Source: WHSW01 sp963846565 (GTDB taxonomy: Bacteria; Actinomycetota; Thermoleophilia; Solirubrobacterales; 70-9). From it: 64,000 nt of DNA. The notes under the pieces are model-generated. The model had not been told where the DNA came from. It searched no databases and saw only the letters and a list, made by a program, of their open reading frames with translations. Location of the stretch: contig CAWJWL010000005.1 of NCBI GenBank assembly GCA_963846565.1, positions 372,001 to 436,000 on the forward strand, given 5' to 3'. Numbering within the stretch: position 1 is the stretch's first letter; the number at the start of each line of letters is the position of its first letter. Shown in pieces: positions 1 through 8,784 of the stretch. Position numbers and translations under genes: made by a program.

Positions 1-419
1 TCGAGCTCGCCGTCGGGCGTGAGACGGGAGACGACCAAGGCCTCGGTCTTCGCGTCGAAATTTCGCCTGGTTCCGATGACCACGATCTTGCCGTCGGGCT
101 GCAAGGCGAGATCTCCGAAGTCGACCTCACCCCCGCTCGTGCCAATCGACGCGCTGCCGTCATCCTTGCCGTCGCCGAAGGGCTTGTCGGCCTTGCCATT
201 CGCATTCAGCCGCGCGATGCTGGAGCCACCGAGGACGAGCACCTTGTTGTCGGCTTGGACGGCAAGCGACTCCACCGAAGGGCCGCCGACGATCTTCCCC
301 TGCTTGGCGAAGGTCCGATCGAGGTCGCCCGGGCGGCCCTCCGCCGCAGCGCACAGCAGCCCCGCCGCTCCGACGACCCCAACAACCGCAACCGCCCGCC
401 GTGCGAACCGTCCCGACAT
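1..419 (-). CDS. Delta-60 repeat secreted protein (N-terminal part)
   Basis: The gene runs off the left edge, so only about 139 N-terminal residues are present. It opens with an Arg-rich start and a hydrophobic Ala/Val/Gly stretch ending in 'LLCAAAEG', a typical signal peptide. Mature repeats follow of the type 'GDLDRTFAKQGKIV', 'VQADNKVLVLGG', 'LQPDGKIVVIG' and 'RLTPDGEL', which match delta-60 repeats that form a beta-propeller-like exported protein. Such proteins are abundant in Thermoleophilia; their function is unknown. It lies 33 nt upstream of the MMPL exporter stop on the same strand and would be transcribed after it. Confidence 0.75.
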   Translation of the reverse strand, partial: MSGRFARRAVAVVGVVGAAGLLCAAAEGRPGDLDRTFAKQGKIVGGPSVESLAVQADNKVLVLGGSSIARLNANGKADKPFGDGKDDGSASIGTSGGEVDFGDLALQPDGKIVVIGTRRNFDAKTEALVVSRLTPDGEL

Positions 420-452
420 CTACGCCCCCTCGCCCCCGGCCCTGCGGCCGCT

Positions 453-2789
453 TTATTGAACGCGCCCAGTGTCCCCGGTGGGCGGCCTCGCGTCAACTCC
501 CGAGTGGCTGATCGCACTGGGCCACCAGTTGCGTTCGCCGAGCTTGAACGCGATCGACGGGACGAGGAAGGTGCGGACGAGGAACGTGTCGACGAGGAGC
601 CCGAAGGCGATCGTGAAGCCGATCTGGAACAGGGTCTCGAGTGGCAGCGCCATGAGCGCGCAGAAGGTGCCCGCGAGAATCAGGCCGGCGCTGGTGATCA
701 CGCCGCCGGTGCGCTCGAGCCCGGCGATCACGGCCTCCTTGGTCTCCTGGCGCTCGGCCTCTTCGCGGATCCGGCTGATCAGGAAGATGTTGTAGTCGAC
801 CCCGAGCGCGACGAGGAAGATGAAGGCGAAGGTCGGCAGGCCCGGGTCGGAGTCGGGCTGGTTGAAGATCTCGGTGAAGATCAGGGTCGAGGCGCCGACC
901 GCGAAGGCATAGGAGAGAACGACCGTCGCGACCAGGTAGAGCGGCGCGACGACTGCGCGCAGCAGCACGCAGAGGATGATGAAGATCACCGCGAGGGTCA
1001 GGGGCACGATCAGCTTCGCGTCCGACTTCAGCGTCTCCGAGGTGTCGTAGTTCTCCGCCGTGAGCCCGCCGACGAGCACCGTCGGCTCGGACAGCGAGAG
1101 CTTCTCGGCCTCGGCCTGCGCGGCGCCCCTGGTCGCGTCGCGCAGCCTCGGGATGGTCTCGTTCGCCTCGTCGGAGAATGGGTCGGAGGCCAGCGTCGCC
1201 TCGACCCGGACGAGCTTCCCGTCGGCTGAGAAGCCGCCGGGGCGTACGGCCGCCACCCCCTCGGTCTCCTCGGCGGCGTTCGCGACCTGCTGGACGACGA
1301 CGGTCGAGGTGAGGATCGTCGTCGCCGCGGTCCGGCCCGGCTCGAGCGCGGCCTCGATCAGCTCCTGGCCCTCGACCGACTCCGGCGGGTCGCGGAAGCC
1401 TTCGCCGAAATCGACGATCCCGCGGTCCTTGAGGTTGCCGAGCGAGCCGAGGAGAAGGATCCCGACCGTGACCAAAAGGGCGAAGTTCGGGTTGTCGTGG
1501 ACGAAGTGGCCGATCCGCCGCCAGATCCCGTGCGGGGCGATCTGGTCGGTGCCGCGGCGGGGGATCGAGGGCCAGAAGGCATTGCGGCCGAGCGCCGAGA
1601 GCAGCGCCGGCAGGAAGGTGAGCCCGGCGAGCAGCATGATCCCGATCCCGAGCGCGAGCACGGGGCCCATCGTCTGCGTCGCCTTGAAGTCCGCGAGGGT
1701 GAGTACGAGCATCGCCGCGAAGACGGTCCCGCCGGCGGAGAGGATCGCGGGCGCGGTGCGCTCGGTCGCATGCGCCATGGCCTCGTGCTTGTCATCGAAG
1801 CGCCGCAGCTCCTCCCGGTAGCGGGACACGATCAGCAGGCAGTAGTCGGTCCCGGCTCCGAACATGAGCACGATCAGGAGACTGGTCGTCTGCCCGTTGA
1901 CCTCGACGGCGCCGGCCTCGACCAGCCCGTAGACGGCGGCGGCGGCGATCCCGTACGCGACCGCGACGACGAAGAGGGGAACGAGCGCGACCACGGGCGA
2001 GCGGTAGATCGCGAGCAGGAGGACGAGGACGAGCGAGACGGTGACGAGCAGGAGCGTCGTGTCGATCGACTCGAAGACCTCGATCGAGTCGCTGACGATC
2101 CCGGCGACGCCGCTGACGTACGCGCGCAGCTCGCCGGCGGGCGCGTCGTGGTCGGGCGCGACCTCGCGGATCGCCTCGACGTTGTCCTGGATCAGGTCGG
2201 AATCGGTCGTGTTCGTGCGGACGAGCAGGATCGCCGTCGAGCCGTCCTCGGAGACCGCCGGGGGTGCGGACTCCGAGTCGGCCTCGCCGCCGGGATCCGC
2301 CTCGGCGACCGCCTCGGAGGCCTCGGGCGACGTCGGGTCGGGCTGGAGCTTCTCCGCTCCGCAGACCGGCCCGCCGAACGGGTCAACGATCGTCAGTACG
2401 CCGGTGAGGCCCGTCGGCGCACAGTCGGCGCGCGGGTCGTGGCCGCCGCCCTCGAGCCCGGCGAGGACGAGCGCGTCGGCGCTGATTCGCGCCCTGTCCG
2501 CATCGGTAAGGCCGCCCTCGCGCTGATAGACGACGAGCGCGTCGAGCTCCCTCCCGTCCGGGAAGAGCTCCGTGTCCTTGAGCAGGTCGTCGACCTCGGT
2601 CGACTCGGCGTTCTCGGGCAGGAACGCCTCGTTCTCGTTCGTCGTCGCGTCCTGGAGCTTGGGCTGGAATCCGAACAGGGCGAAGCCCAGCAGGACCCAG
2701 AATGCGATCACCAGCCACTTCGATCGGCGGCCAGTGGCGAAGCTCGAAATGGCTCGGAGCACCGGCGCGTGATAGTAACCCGCTCCCAA
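453..2789 (-). CDS. MMPL-family RND-type membrane exporter
   Basis: A 778-residue integral membrane protein with the duplicated RND architecture. One N-terminal helix (about 25-45) is followed by a large extracytoplasmic loop, five clustered helices, a second loop, and a matching C-terminal helix cluster. The diagnostic motif occurs twice, as 'GTDYCLLIVSRYREEL' and 'GVDYNIFLISRIREEA', the MMPL pattern with the central Asp-Tyr pair used in proton coupling. Family members move lipids, siderophores or hydrophobic drugs outward; the substrate here is unknown. An ATG at 2789 gives the longest frame, but a GTG at 2762 (residue 10) is plausible and would leave more promoter room, because a divergent gene starts only about 23 nt away. 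Confidence 0.88.
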   Translation of the reverse strand: MGAGYYHAPVLRAISSFATGRRSKWLVIAFWVLLGFALFGFQPKLQDATTNENEAFLPENAESTEVDDLLKDTELFPDGRELDALVVYQREGGLTDADRARISADALVLAGLEGGGHDPRADCAPTGLTGVLTIVDPFGGPVCGAEKLQPDPTSPEASEAVAEADPGGEADSESAPPAVSEDGSTAILLVRTNTTDSDLIQDNVEAIREVAPDHDAPAGELRAYVSGVAGIVSDSIEVFESIDTTLLLVTVSLVLVLLLAIYRSPVVALVPLFVVAVAYGIAAAAVYGLVEAGAVEVNGQTTSLLIVLMFGAGTDYCLLIVSRYREELRRFDDKHEAMAHATERTAPAILSAGGTVFAAMLVLTLADFKATQTMGPVLALGIGIMLLAGLTFLPALLSALGRNAFWPSIPRRGTDQIAPHGIWRRIGHFVHDNPNFALLVTVGILLLGSLGNLKDRGIVDFGEGFRDPPESVEGQELIEAALEPGRTAATTILTSTVVVQQVANAAEETEGVAAVRPGGFSADGKLVRVEATLASDPFSDEANETIPRLRDATRGAAQAEAEKLSLSEPTVLVGGLTAENYDTSETLKSDAKLIVPLTLAVIFIILCVLLRAVVAPLYLVATVVLSYAFAVGASTLIFTEIFNQPDSDPGLPTFAFIFLVALGVDYNIFLISRIREEAERQETKEAVIAGLERTGGVITSAGLILAGTFCALMALPLETLFQIGFTIAFGLLVDTFLVRTFLVPSIAFKLGERNWWPSAISHSGVDARPPTGDTGRVQ

Positions 2790-2811
2790 TGACCCCTTGT
2801 GTGACGAACCG

Positions 2812-3630
2812 ATGAGCGGCTACGAGCGGCCGGCGATTGCGGGCAGCGGCGTGATCGCCTGCGGCCTCGCCGCCTGCGCGACCCAGATCAGCGAAGTCCG
2901 TGTGCTGGCGCGGAGCGACGCGTCCGCGTGGAAGGCCGAGGAGGAGGCGCAGGCGCAGGCCCGCAAGCTCGACGGTGGCCATCCCGCGCGGATCAAGGTG
3001 ACGACCGATCCCGCTGACCTGGCGGACCGCGACCTCGTGGTCGAGGCGATCGTGGAAGACCCCGAGGCCAAGGGCACGCTGCTTCAGACGCTCGCCAGCG
3101 CCGTTCCCGATGCCGATCTGGCAACCACGACCTCGGCGCTCTCGGTCGACGATCTCGCCGAGCGCGGCGGCGTCGCGAACCGCCTCTTCGGCCTCCACGT
3201 CTTCAACCCCGTGACGCGGATGGAACTGGTCGAGCTCTGCATCCCGGCGGCCGCCAGGGAGCGCGTCCACGATCGCGCGCGGGCGTTCACCCAGGCGATC
3301 GGCAAGACCCCGGTCGACGTCCCCGACCAACCCGGCTTCGTCGTCAACCGCCTCCTCTTCCCCTATCTGTTCGAGGCCGTGCGGCTGATCGAGCAGACGC
3401 ACATGGAGGCCGTCGACGTCGATGCGTGCATGACCCTCGGCACAGGCCATCCGATGGGTCCGCTGAAGCTGCTCGATTTCGTCGGCCTAGACGTCTCCGC
3501 GGCGATCGGCGCGTCGCTTCACGCGGACTCGGGTCGGGACTCCGACGCCGTCCCGGCGCTGATCCGCGAGCTGATCGCCGCCGGCAAGCTCGGCCGGAAG
3601 TCCGGTGCGGGCTTTTACGAGTACGGCTGA
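2812..3630 (+). CDS. 3-hydroxyacyl-CoA dehydrogenase family protein
   Basis: The 272-residue product has the two-domain layout of 3-hydroxybutyryl-CoA dehydrogenases. The N-terminal Rossmann loop reads 'GSGVIACGLA' where GxGxxGxG is usual, so it is slightly divergent. The catalytic His is in 'LHVFNPV', followed by 'PGFVVNRLL' and the C-terminal 'GHPMGPLKLLDFVGLD' dimerisation segment that characterise the family. The reaction would be NAD(P)-dependent interconversion of 3-hydroxyacyl-CoA and 3-ketoacyl-CoA, in butyrate/PHB-type metabolism or beta-oxidation. I chose the ATG at 2812; an in-frame TTG at 2797 would add five residues. It diverges from the MMPL gene. Confidence 0.85.
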   Translation: MSGYERPAIAGSGVIACGLAACATQISEVRVLARSDASAWKAEEEAQAQARKLDGGHPARIKVTTDPADLADRDLVVEAIVEDPEAKGTLLQTLASAVPDADLATTTSALSVDDLAERGGVANRLFGLHVFNPVTRMELVELCIPAAARERVHDRARAFTQAIGKTPVDVPDQPGFVVNRLLFPYLFEAVRLIEQTHMEAVDVDACMTLGTGHPMGPLKLLDFVGLDVSAAIGASLHADSGRDSDAVPALIRELIAAGKLGRKSGAGFYEYG

Positions 3631-3748
3631 CGCAGCGCCGGCGGGGGACGAGCCTTCGACGCCCCTGAATCACCCGTGTGAGCGCGGCGGAGTTCCGTCC
3701 GTGTGCGCGCGTAGCGTGCCTGATCCAGACGTCGACCCAGGGGTAGAG

Positions 3749-4012
3749 ATGTGGGTCACCAAGTTCACCGATAAGCAGCTTGAGGTCCTGAGGGCGATGC
3801 TTCGCTCCGAGGAACATCTCGGTCCGGCGTTGAGGGGAGCGCTCGAGGCACTTGAGCTGGCACGCTGGGACGAGCTCCCGGAGGCTGCCCTGCCATGGCA
3901 GACGGTCGCCGCCGAGGCGCGGCGCCAAGGCGTCTCCGAGGCCGAGGTCGTCTGGGACCTCTGCGGGCGCCACCGCGAGCCGGCGGCCCCGCGTAAGAGC
4001 AGTGCGGCCTAG
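3749..4012 (+). CDS. Small hypothetical protein, 87 aa
   Basis: An 87-residue acidic, helix-rich protein that I do not recognise. It begins at an ATG preceded by an AGGGG-type ribosome binding site within 10 nt; the longer in-frame extension upstream has no good start and unlike composition. It has no signal peptide or membrane helix. The Glu/Ala/Leu-rich middle and the end 'RQGVSEAEVVWDLCGRHRE' suggest a compact helical domain. Its stop overlaps by 4 nt the stop of the convergent CorC/HlyC gene. It could be a minor cytoplasmic regulator, but nothing in the sequence fixes a role. Confidence 0.55.
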   Translation: MWVTKFTDKQLEVLRAMLRSEEHLGPALRGALEALELARWDELPEAALPWQTVAAEARRQGVSEAEVVWDLCGRHREPAAPRKSSAA

Positions 4013-5337
4013 TCCTCGGCTGCGTCGTCGCTGGGTTCGGTCAGGACGCGATGCTCCGCTGTGACCGCGTGGATGCGGACGGCGACGATCCGGTTCTCGC
4101 GCACCGACTCGACCCGTAGCTCGTAGCCGTCGGCGAGCACCTTGTCGCCCCGCTTCGGTAGCCGCCCGAGCTTCGAGAAGACGTAGCCGCCGATCGAGTT
4201 GAAGGCGTCGGTCGCGACCGGGAGCTCGATTCCGGCGTCCTCGAGGTCGCCGAGCGGCACGTGCCCGCGTACGTACCAGTCGCCGTCCGTGAGGCGCCGC
4301 AGGGCCGTCGCCCGGGCGTCGGTCTCGTCCTCGATCTCGCCGACCACCTCCTCGAGGATGTCCTCGATGGTGACGATCCCGACCGTGCGTCCGTACTCGT
4401 CGGAGACGATTCCGAGCGAGCTGCGCTGGCGCTGCAGCTCGGCGAGCAGATCGTCGAGCGGCTTCGTCTCCGGGAACACGGGGACATCGCGGATCGCCGG
4501 CTCGAGGGTCGAGTCGGGACCGGCGTTCATGTAGAGACGGATCAGGCTGTTGTTGTGGACGACGCCCCGGACTCGGTCAGGGTTGTCATTCTCGATCGCG
4601 ACCAGGCGCGTGTGCCCGGAGCTGACGCAGCGGCGAAGCGCCTCCTCCACCGGCTCGTCGGCGTTCACGGTGACGACCGCCGGAATCGGCGTCATCACCT
4701 CGCGTGCCTCCTGCTCGTGCAGGTGGAAGACGCCGCCGAGCATTCCCGCCTCACCCGGATCGAGCGTCCCGCCGCGGGCCGACGTCTGGATGATCTCCCG
4801 CAGGTCGGCGCCGGTGTGCTTCTCGTTCAGGTCGCGGGGATCGACGCCGAAGAGGCGGACGATGGCGTTCGACGCGTTGTTGAGCAGGTAGGTGAACGGC
4901 GTGCTCAGGGCGCGGAAGACGTTGAGCGGGCGCGAGAGCACGCGCGCGGTCGGCTCCGCCTTCGTGATCGCGAGCATCTTCGGAACCTGCTCGCCGATCG
5001 TGATGTGGAGCGTGGTCGCGATCGAGAACGAGATCGCGATCGCGACTCCGTGCGCGCCGGCGCTGTCGCCGAGCAGCGGTTCGATCAGGTCGGCGATCGC
5101 GGGCTCACCGAGGAAGCCGATTCCAAGCGAGGCGAGCGTGATCCCGAACTGGCACGCGGAGAGGGTCTCGTCGATCTTGTCGAGTTGCTCGAGCACCTCC
5201 TCGGCACCCGCCTCGCCCTCCTTGGCGAGCGCCTCGATCCGCCCGGCGCGGCTGCGCACGAGCGCGAACTCGGCAGCGACGAAGAGCCCGTTCAGGATTA
5301 CGAGAAGGACGAGAAGGAAGAGGAAGAGGACCGTCAT
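4009..5337 (-). CDS. CorC/HlyC-family CNNM-CBS transporter-like protein
   Basis: The 442-residue protein has the standard three-part plan. An N-terminal DUF21/CNNM membrane domain (about residues 1-190) begins with a Leu/Val-rich helix and 'FVAAEFALVRSR'. A pair of CBS domains follows (about 200-325, with 'EVMTPIPAVVTVNADEPVEEAL' cut by its usual turn, then 'GIVTIEDILEEVVGEI'). The C-terminal CorC_HlyC module (about 340-425) contains 'FNSIGGYVFSKLGRLPKRGD'. Family members act in Mg2+/Co2+ efflux or homeostasis, although many are still called hemolysin-like. It is monocistronic and convergent with the small gene at 3749. About 270 nt upstream hold no gene that I can identify. Confidence 0.9.
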   Translation of the reverse strand: MTVLFLFLLVLLVILNGLFVAAEFALVRSRAGRIEALAKEGEAGAEEVLEQLDKIDETLSACQFGITLASLGIGFLGEPAIADLIEPLLGDSAGAHGVAIAISFSIATTLHITIGEQVPKMLAITKAEPTARVLSRPLNVFRALSTPFTYLLNNASNAIVRLFGVDPRDLNEKHTGADLREIIQTSARGGTLDPGEAGMLGGVFHLHEQEAREVMTPIPAVVTVNADEPVEEALRRCVSSGHTRLVAIENDNPDRVRGVVHNNSLIRLYMNAGPDSTLEPAIRDVPVFPETKPLDDLLAELQRQRSSLGIVSDEYGRTVGIVTIEDILEEVVGEIEDETDARATALRRLTDGDWYVRGHVPLGDLEDAGIELPVATDAFNSIGGYVFSKLGRLPKRGDKVLADGYELRVESVRENRIVAVRIHAVTAEHRVLTEPSDDAAED

Positions 5338-5606
5338 CGGGTGCGCGGCGCGCGCGCGACCGTCACCGCCGGGTGAGCCGCGGATTCAGGCCAGGTACTT
5401 CGAGGCAGGTCGTCGTCCATACGGGACGGCCGAACGGTAGCAGCGTCCCCCGGCGCTGCCGAAAAGGGGGAGAGCCCGACCGCCGAGAATGGCGCTACCC
5501 GGTGTTATGCACCAACTCGAGCCAGCTCGGAAACCGCGCGATCTCGTCGCGGTCATGACACGGCCGTGCCTCTCACATATCGCGCGAAGCCACGGTCGCC
5601 GATCAG

Positions 5607-6812
5607 CTACCTGCCGGCGATCTCCTCGATGAACTGCACCGACTCGTCGACCGGCGGCAGAGCACGGATCGCGTCGGCGACGCGAACAGCCCCCCGTCGA
5701 TAGGTGGGGTCGTGGAGGACCGAGGTAACAGCTCGGGCGAGCCCACCGATCGTCGTCGGTCCCGGTAGGTCGAGAACCTTGCGCTCGCTGGCGTCGTCTG
5801 CGACCGTGATCCCGGCGCCGGCGCGGGCGACGGCTTCACCGTTCGCCCACTGGTCGGTGCTGAAGAGGGGGAGAACGACGAGGGGCACCCCGTGGGCGAG
5901 CGCGCCGAGCGTGCTTCCGAATCCGCCGTGGCAGACGATCACATCGGCGCGTCGGGCGACGTCGGCGTGTGGGACCCAGGTCTCCACGCGTACGTTCGAG
6001 GGCACCTCCCCGAGCTCCGCGATCTCCCGCTCGGCGTCGCCAACCGTGAGCAGAATCCGGATCGCGAGCGGCGCCAGGGCCTCGATCGCCGCGCGGTAGA
6101 GGGCCGGGTAGTAGGGCAGATGCGCGCCGGCCGCGACCGAGCCGAAGGTGAGATAGACGAGCGGATCCTCGACGCCGGGCCACCAGTCCGGCAGCGCCTC
6201 GGCGCCTGGATCAACCTCGAAGCGATAGCGGCGGGTCTCGGCCGCCACCGGAGTGGCAGGGTCCTCCAGCTCCGCCGGCATCATCGTCATGTAGGGCGTC
6301 GCCGCGAGCCGCTCGTGGGCGCCATCCGGTGGCAGCCCGAACTTGGCGCGTGCCTTGTCCACGGCCGGCGCCGCGAGCTCGATCGTCTCTGCCTCCGTCC
6401 CCGTGAGCCCGAGGCCGACCCGGAGAATCGGGATCCCTTGGCGCTCGGCGAGGAGTTCGGAGCCGAACTCCCAGCTCTCGCGCACGATCACATCGGGATG
6501 CCAGCTCTCGACGAGATCACCGAGGGCGGGCAGCTCGGCGCGAACGTCGAGCCCGGCGAAGAACTCCCCGATCATCGCCCCGTTGGCGCTCTCCAAGTCC
6601 ATCTCGGCGAACCCGCCCATCAGCGGCATCCACTCTTCGCGGGAGGGCTCATCGACCGGCGCGAACGGGAGGCCGAGACGCTCGACATTGCCCCCGAACT
6701 GACGCTGGGCCGAGACGAGAACGTCGTGGCCGGCCCGAAGGCACGCGTGCGCGAACGGAGCCAGCGGCCCGACGTGTCCGGAGCTCCCGCGGGTTGTGAA
6801 GAGGACGCGCAT
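5607..6812 (-). CDS. GT1-family (UGT/MGT-like) glycosyltransferase
   Basis: This 401-residue GT-B enzyme resembles macrolide/antibiotic-type glycosyltransferases. The acceptor domain begins 'MRVLFTTRGSSGHVGPLAPFA', the usual first beta strand with its His after the Gly loop. The C-terminal nucleotide-sugar domain carries 'WVPHADVARRADVIVCHGGFGS' and 'GVPLVVLPLFSTDQ', matching the donor-binding HxGxxS/T and D/E-Q signature. It should transfer a sugar from an NDP-sugar to a small lipophilic acceptor, and no acceptor is evident from neighbours. It lies upstream on the same strand as nothing obvious; the NTF2-like gene at 6848 is 36 nt further upstream and may share its transcript. Confidence 0.87.
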   Translation of the reverse strand: MRVLFTTRGSSGHVGPLAPFAHACLRAGHDVLVSAQRQFGGNVERLGLPFAPVDEPSREEWMPLMGGFAEMDLESANGAMIGEFFAGLDVRAELPALGDLVESWHPDVIVRESWEFGSELLAERQGIPILRVGLGLTGTEAETIELAAPAVDKARAKFGLPPDGAHERLAATPYMTMMPAELEDPATPVAAETRRYRFEVDPGAEALPDWWPGVEDPLVYLTFGSVAAGAHLPYYPALYRAAIEALAPLAIRILLTVGDAEREIAELGEVPSNVRVETWVPHADVARRADVIVCHGGFGSTLGALAHGVPLVVLPLFSTDQWANGEAVARAGAGITVADDASERKVLDLPGPTTIGGLARAVTSVLHDPTYRRGAVRVADAIRALPPVDESVQFIEEIAGR

Positions 6813-6847
6813 GGGGTCAGAGAAGGATGGACGACGGGGCCTTGGGT

Positions 6848-7264
6848 CTAGCGATCCTGCGGAGGCGTCGCGTCGCGCGAGCGGATGCCGGCCATGGCCT
6901 CCTCACGGTCGCGGTAGGCGGCAAACCACCTGACTAGACCGTCGCGAACGTCCACCGCATGCACGAGTGGCTGCGTGGTCTCCGCCTCGCTGCTACGCCC
7001 GAGGCCATGGAAGACGGCGCTCACGATGACCGCTCCCTCAACCACGTCGATGCTTTCGATGGCGACGGTAGAGTCGCTGAACGTCTCCGACATCTGGGCG
7101 AGCCAGGCTCGAATGCCGGCGTGGCCGTGGTAGCCGCCCTCGACACCGGCGACCATCGGTGAGAAGCGCACGTCCGGATGACAGACGGCGATGTAGGCAT
7201 CGGCGTCCTTGGCGTTGAAGGCGTCGTAGCCGCGGCGCACAACAGCGAGGTCGTCCTCCCACAT
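6848..7264 (-). CDS. NTF2/SnoaL-like protein
   Basis: A 138-residue single-domain protein. 'MWEDDLAVVRRGYDAFNAKD' opens the cone-shaped alpha+beta fold, and 'PDVRFSPMVAGVEGGYHGHAGIRAW' and 'VHAVDVRDGLVRWFAAYRDREEA' match SnoaL/NTF2-like polyketide-cyclase relatives. Such proteins are small isomerases, cyclases or ligand binders. I placed the start at the internal ATG (7264), because the upstream 37-codon extension is Arg-rich and does not resemble the family. It precedes the glycosyltransferase on the same strand, 36 nt away, and could form a two-gene unit with it. Confidence 0.75.
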   Translation of the reverse strand: MWEDDLAVVRRGYDAFNAKDADAYIAVCHPDVRFSPMVAGVEGGYHGHAGIRAWLAQMSETFSDSTVAIESIDVVEGAVIVSAVFHGLGRSSEAETTQPLVHAVDVRDGLVRWFAAYRDREEAMAGIRSRDATPPQDR

Positions 7265-7542
7265 GCGGGCAGTATCGCTGCGCAGCCCTCCATCTCGCAC
7301 AGCAGAACGCGTGAACGTCATGCCGAGTACGCCTCTCCGTGCTCGCGCGAAGGGGCAGTACGGCTCGCGGCCCAATCTCCGGGTCGAGCCAAGCGCGGTA
7401 CACCGTGGCCGGCGGGGCCGGGATTGTCCGTCGGAGTCTGGCGAAGGTCACCGGTTGTCCGAGCGAGCGATCCGTTTGGTTTCGTGTATCGCCGACACCG
7501 GCGATCTCAGCGCCGCCGTCCGAGCCCGACGAGAGGAGACCG

Positions 7543-8247
7543 ATGACTATCCCCACCGCTGTCGCGTCCGCAGAAGAATGGAACTCCAAACGCGAGGCGC
7601 TCCTGGTCAAGGAGAAGGAGCTCACTCGGGCGCGCGACGCGCTGGCCGCTGAGCGCCGCCGGCTGCCGATGGTCCGCGTGGAAAAGGGCTACCGCTTCGA
7701 AGGCCCTGCGGGCGAAGTGAGCCTGCTCGATCTCTTCGAAGGTCGCCGCCAGCTGATCGTCTACCGGTTCTTCATCGACCCCGGCATGCAGATCGCGAGC
7801 TATCCCGAGGACGGCTGTCCCGGCTGCTCGATGTTCGCCGACAACCTGCCGAACCTGACCCACCTGAACGCGCGCGACACGACAATGGTCTTCGTCTCGC
7901 GGGGGTCGCAGGAGGCGATCGCGGACTACCGCGAGCGCATGGGCTGGGACGTGCCCTGGTATACGACGCTCGACGACTTCTCGGCGGACTTCGACGTCCC
8001 CGAGTACTGGGGTGTCAACGCCTTCCTGCGCGACGGTGACGAGATCTATCGAAGCTTCTTCGCCAGCGGTCGTGCCGCCGAGGACCTCAGCAGCGTCTGG
8101 GGACTTCTGGACATCACCCCGTTCGGCCGCCAAGAGGGGTGGCAGGAGGCGCCAGAGGGCGTACCCCAGGATCCCACCGGTTCGTGGGTACGCCGGCACG
8201 ACGAATACACGGCCGCGGAGCTGGCCGGAGGAAGGACGAGCGCATGA
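7543..8247 (+). CDS. DUF899 thioredoxin-like family protein
   Basis: The 234-residue product belongs to DUF899, a thioredoxin-fold family related to AhpC/peroxiredoxins. 'NSKREALLVKEKELTRARD' forms the N-terminal helix. The core 'LLDLFEGRRQLIVYRFF' leads to 'DGCPGCSMFADNL', which carries the CxxC pair in the position of a redox active site. The C-terminal 'SSVWGLLDITPFGRQE' is typical. The ATG at 7543 follows a GAGAGGAG ribosome binding site. The biochemical role of the family is not settled. Its stop overlaps the start of the VOC gene (ATGA), so the two are translationally coupled. Confidence 0.85.
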   Translation: MTIPTAVASAEEWNSKREALLVKEKELTRARDALAAERRRLPMVRVEKGYRFEGPAGEVSLLDLFEGRRQLIVYRFFIDPGMQIASYPEDGCPGCSMFADNLPNLTHLNARDTTMVFVSRGSQEAIADYRERMGWDVPWYTTLDDFSADFDVPEYWGVNAFLRDGDEIYRSFFASGRAAEDLSSVWGLLDITPFGRQEGWQEAPEGVPQDPTGSWVRRHDEYTAAELAGGRTSA

Positions 8248-8684
8248 CGCTCAAACGGATCGACAACGTCCTCATCGTCGTCGAGGACCTCGAGGGTGCG
8301 AAGGCGTTCTTCACCGAACTCGGGATGGAGCTGGAAGGCGAGATGACGGTCGAGGGACCTTGGGTGGACAAGACCGTCGGACTCGAGGACGTCCGTGCCA
8401 CGAACGCCATGATGCGGACTCCGGACGGCCACGGCGGGATCGAGCTGTCGAAGTTCCACCGGCCGCCGGCGGTCGGGGCCGAGCCGGCAAACGCGCCGGC
8501 GAACACGCTCGGCATCGGTCGAATCATGTTCGCGGTCGACGACATCGACGACGTCGTTGCCCGCCTGCGCAAGCAGGGCGGCGAGCTCGTCGACGAGATC
8601 GTGCAGTACGAGGACATCTACCGGCTCTGCTTCATGCGCGGCCCCGAGGGCATCATCATCGGACTGGCCGAGGAGCTTCGCTGA
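8244..8684 (+). CDS. VOC (glyoxalase/bleomycin-resistance fold) protein
   Basis: A 146-residue vicinal-oxygen-chelate protein with two beta-alpha-beta-beta-beta modules. 'RIDNVLIVVEDLEGAKAFF' and 'GRIMFAVDDIDDVVARL' start the two halves, and 'RLCFMRGPEGIIIGLAEEL' closes the second with the expected acidic metal-ligand region. Family members include glyoxalases, dioxygenases and drug-binding proteins; the substrate cannot be told from sequence. It overlaps the DUF899 gene by 4 nt. About 100 nt separate it from the decarboxylase operon, so co-transcription with that operon is possible but not shown. Confidence 0.85.
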   Translation: MTLKRIDNVLIVVEDLEGAKAFFTELGMELEGEMTVEGPWVDKTVGLEDVRATNAMMRTPDGHGGIELSKFHRPPAVGAEPANAPANTLGIGRIMFAVDDIDDVVARLRKQGGELVDEIVQYEDIYRLCFMRGPEGIIIGLAEELR

Positions 8685-8784
8685 GCGACACCCCGAGCGT
8701 CGGCATCACCAGCAGCGCTTTCGCTCTCGCGTCACCGACTTCCCGGCCGCGGTGCCGCGGGGGCAGTACGGTGACGAGCGGCGG

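Noticed and set aside
1497..2792. A 431-codon plus-strand open frame
   Set aside because: Antisense to the MMPL exporter, whose membrane helices and motifs are clear.
5338..5606. Possible gene or RNA between the CorC/HlyC and GT1 genes
   Set aside because: Frames are short, without family motifs or ribosome binding sites. It probably holds only the promoter of the CorC/HlyC gene.
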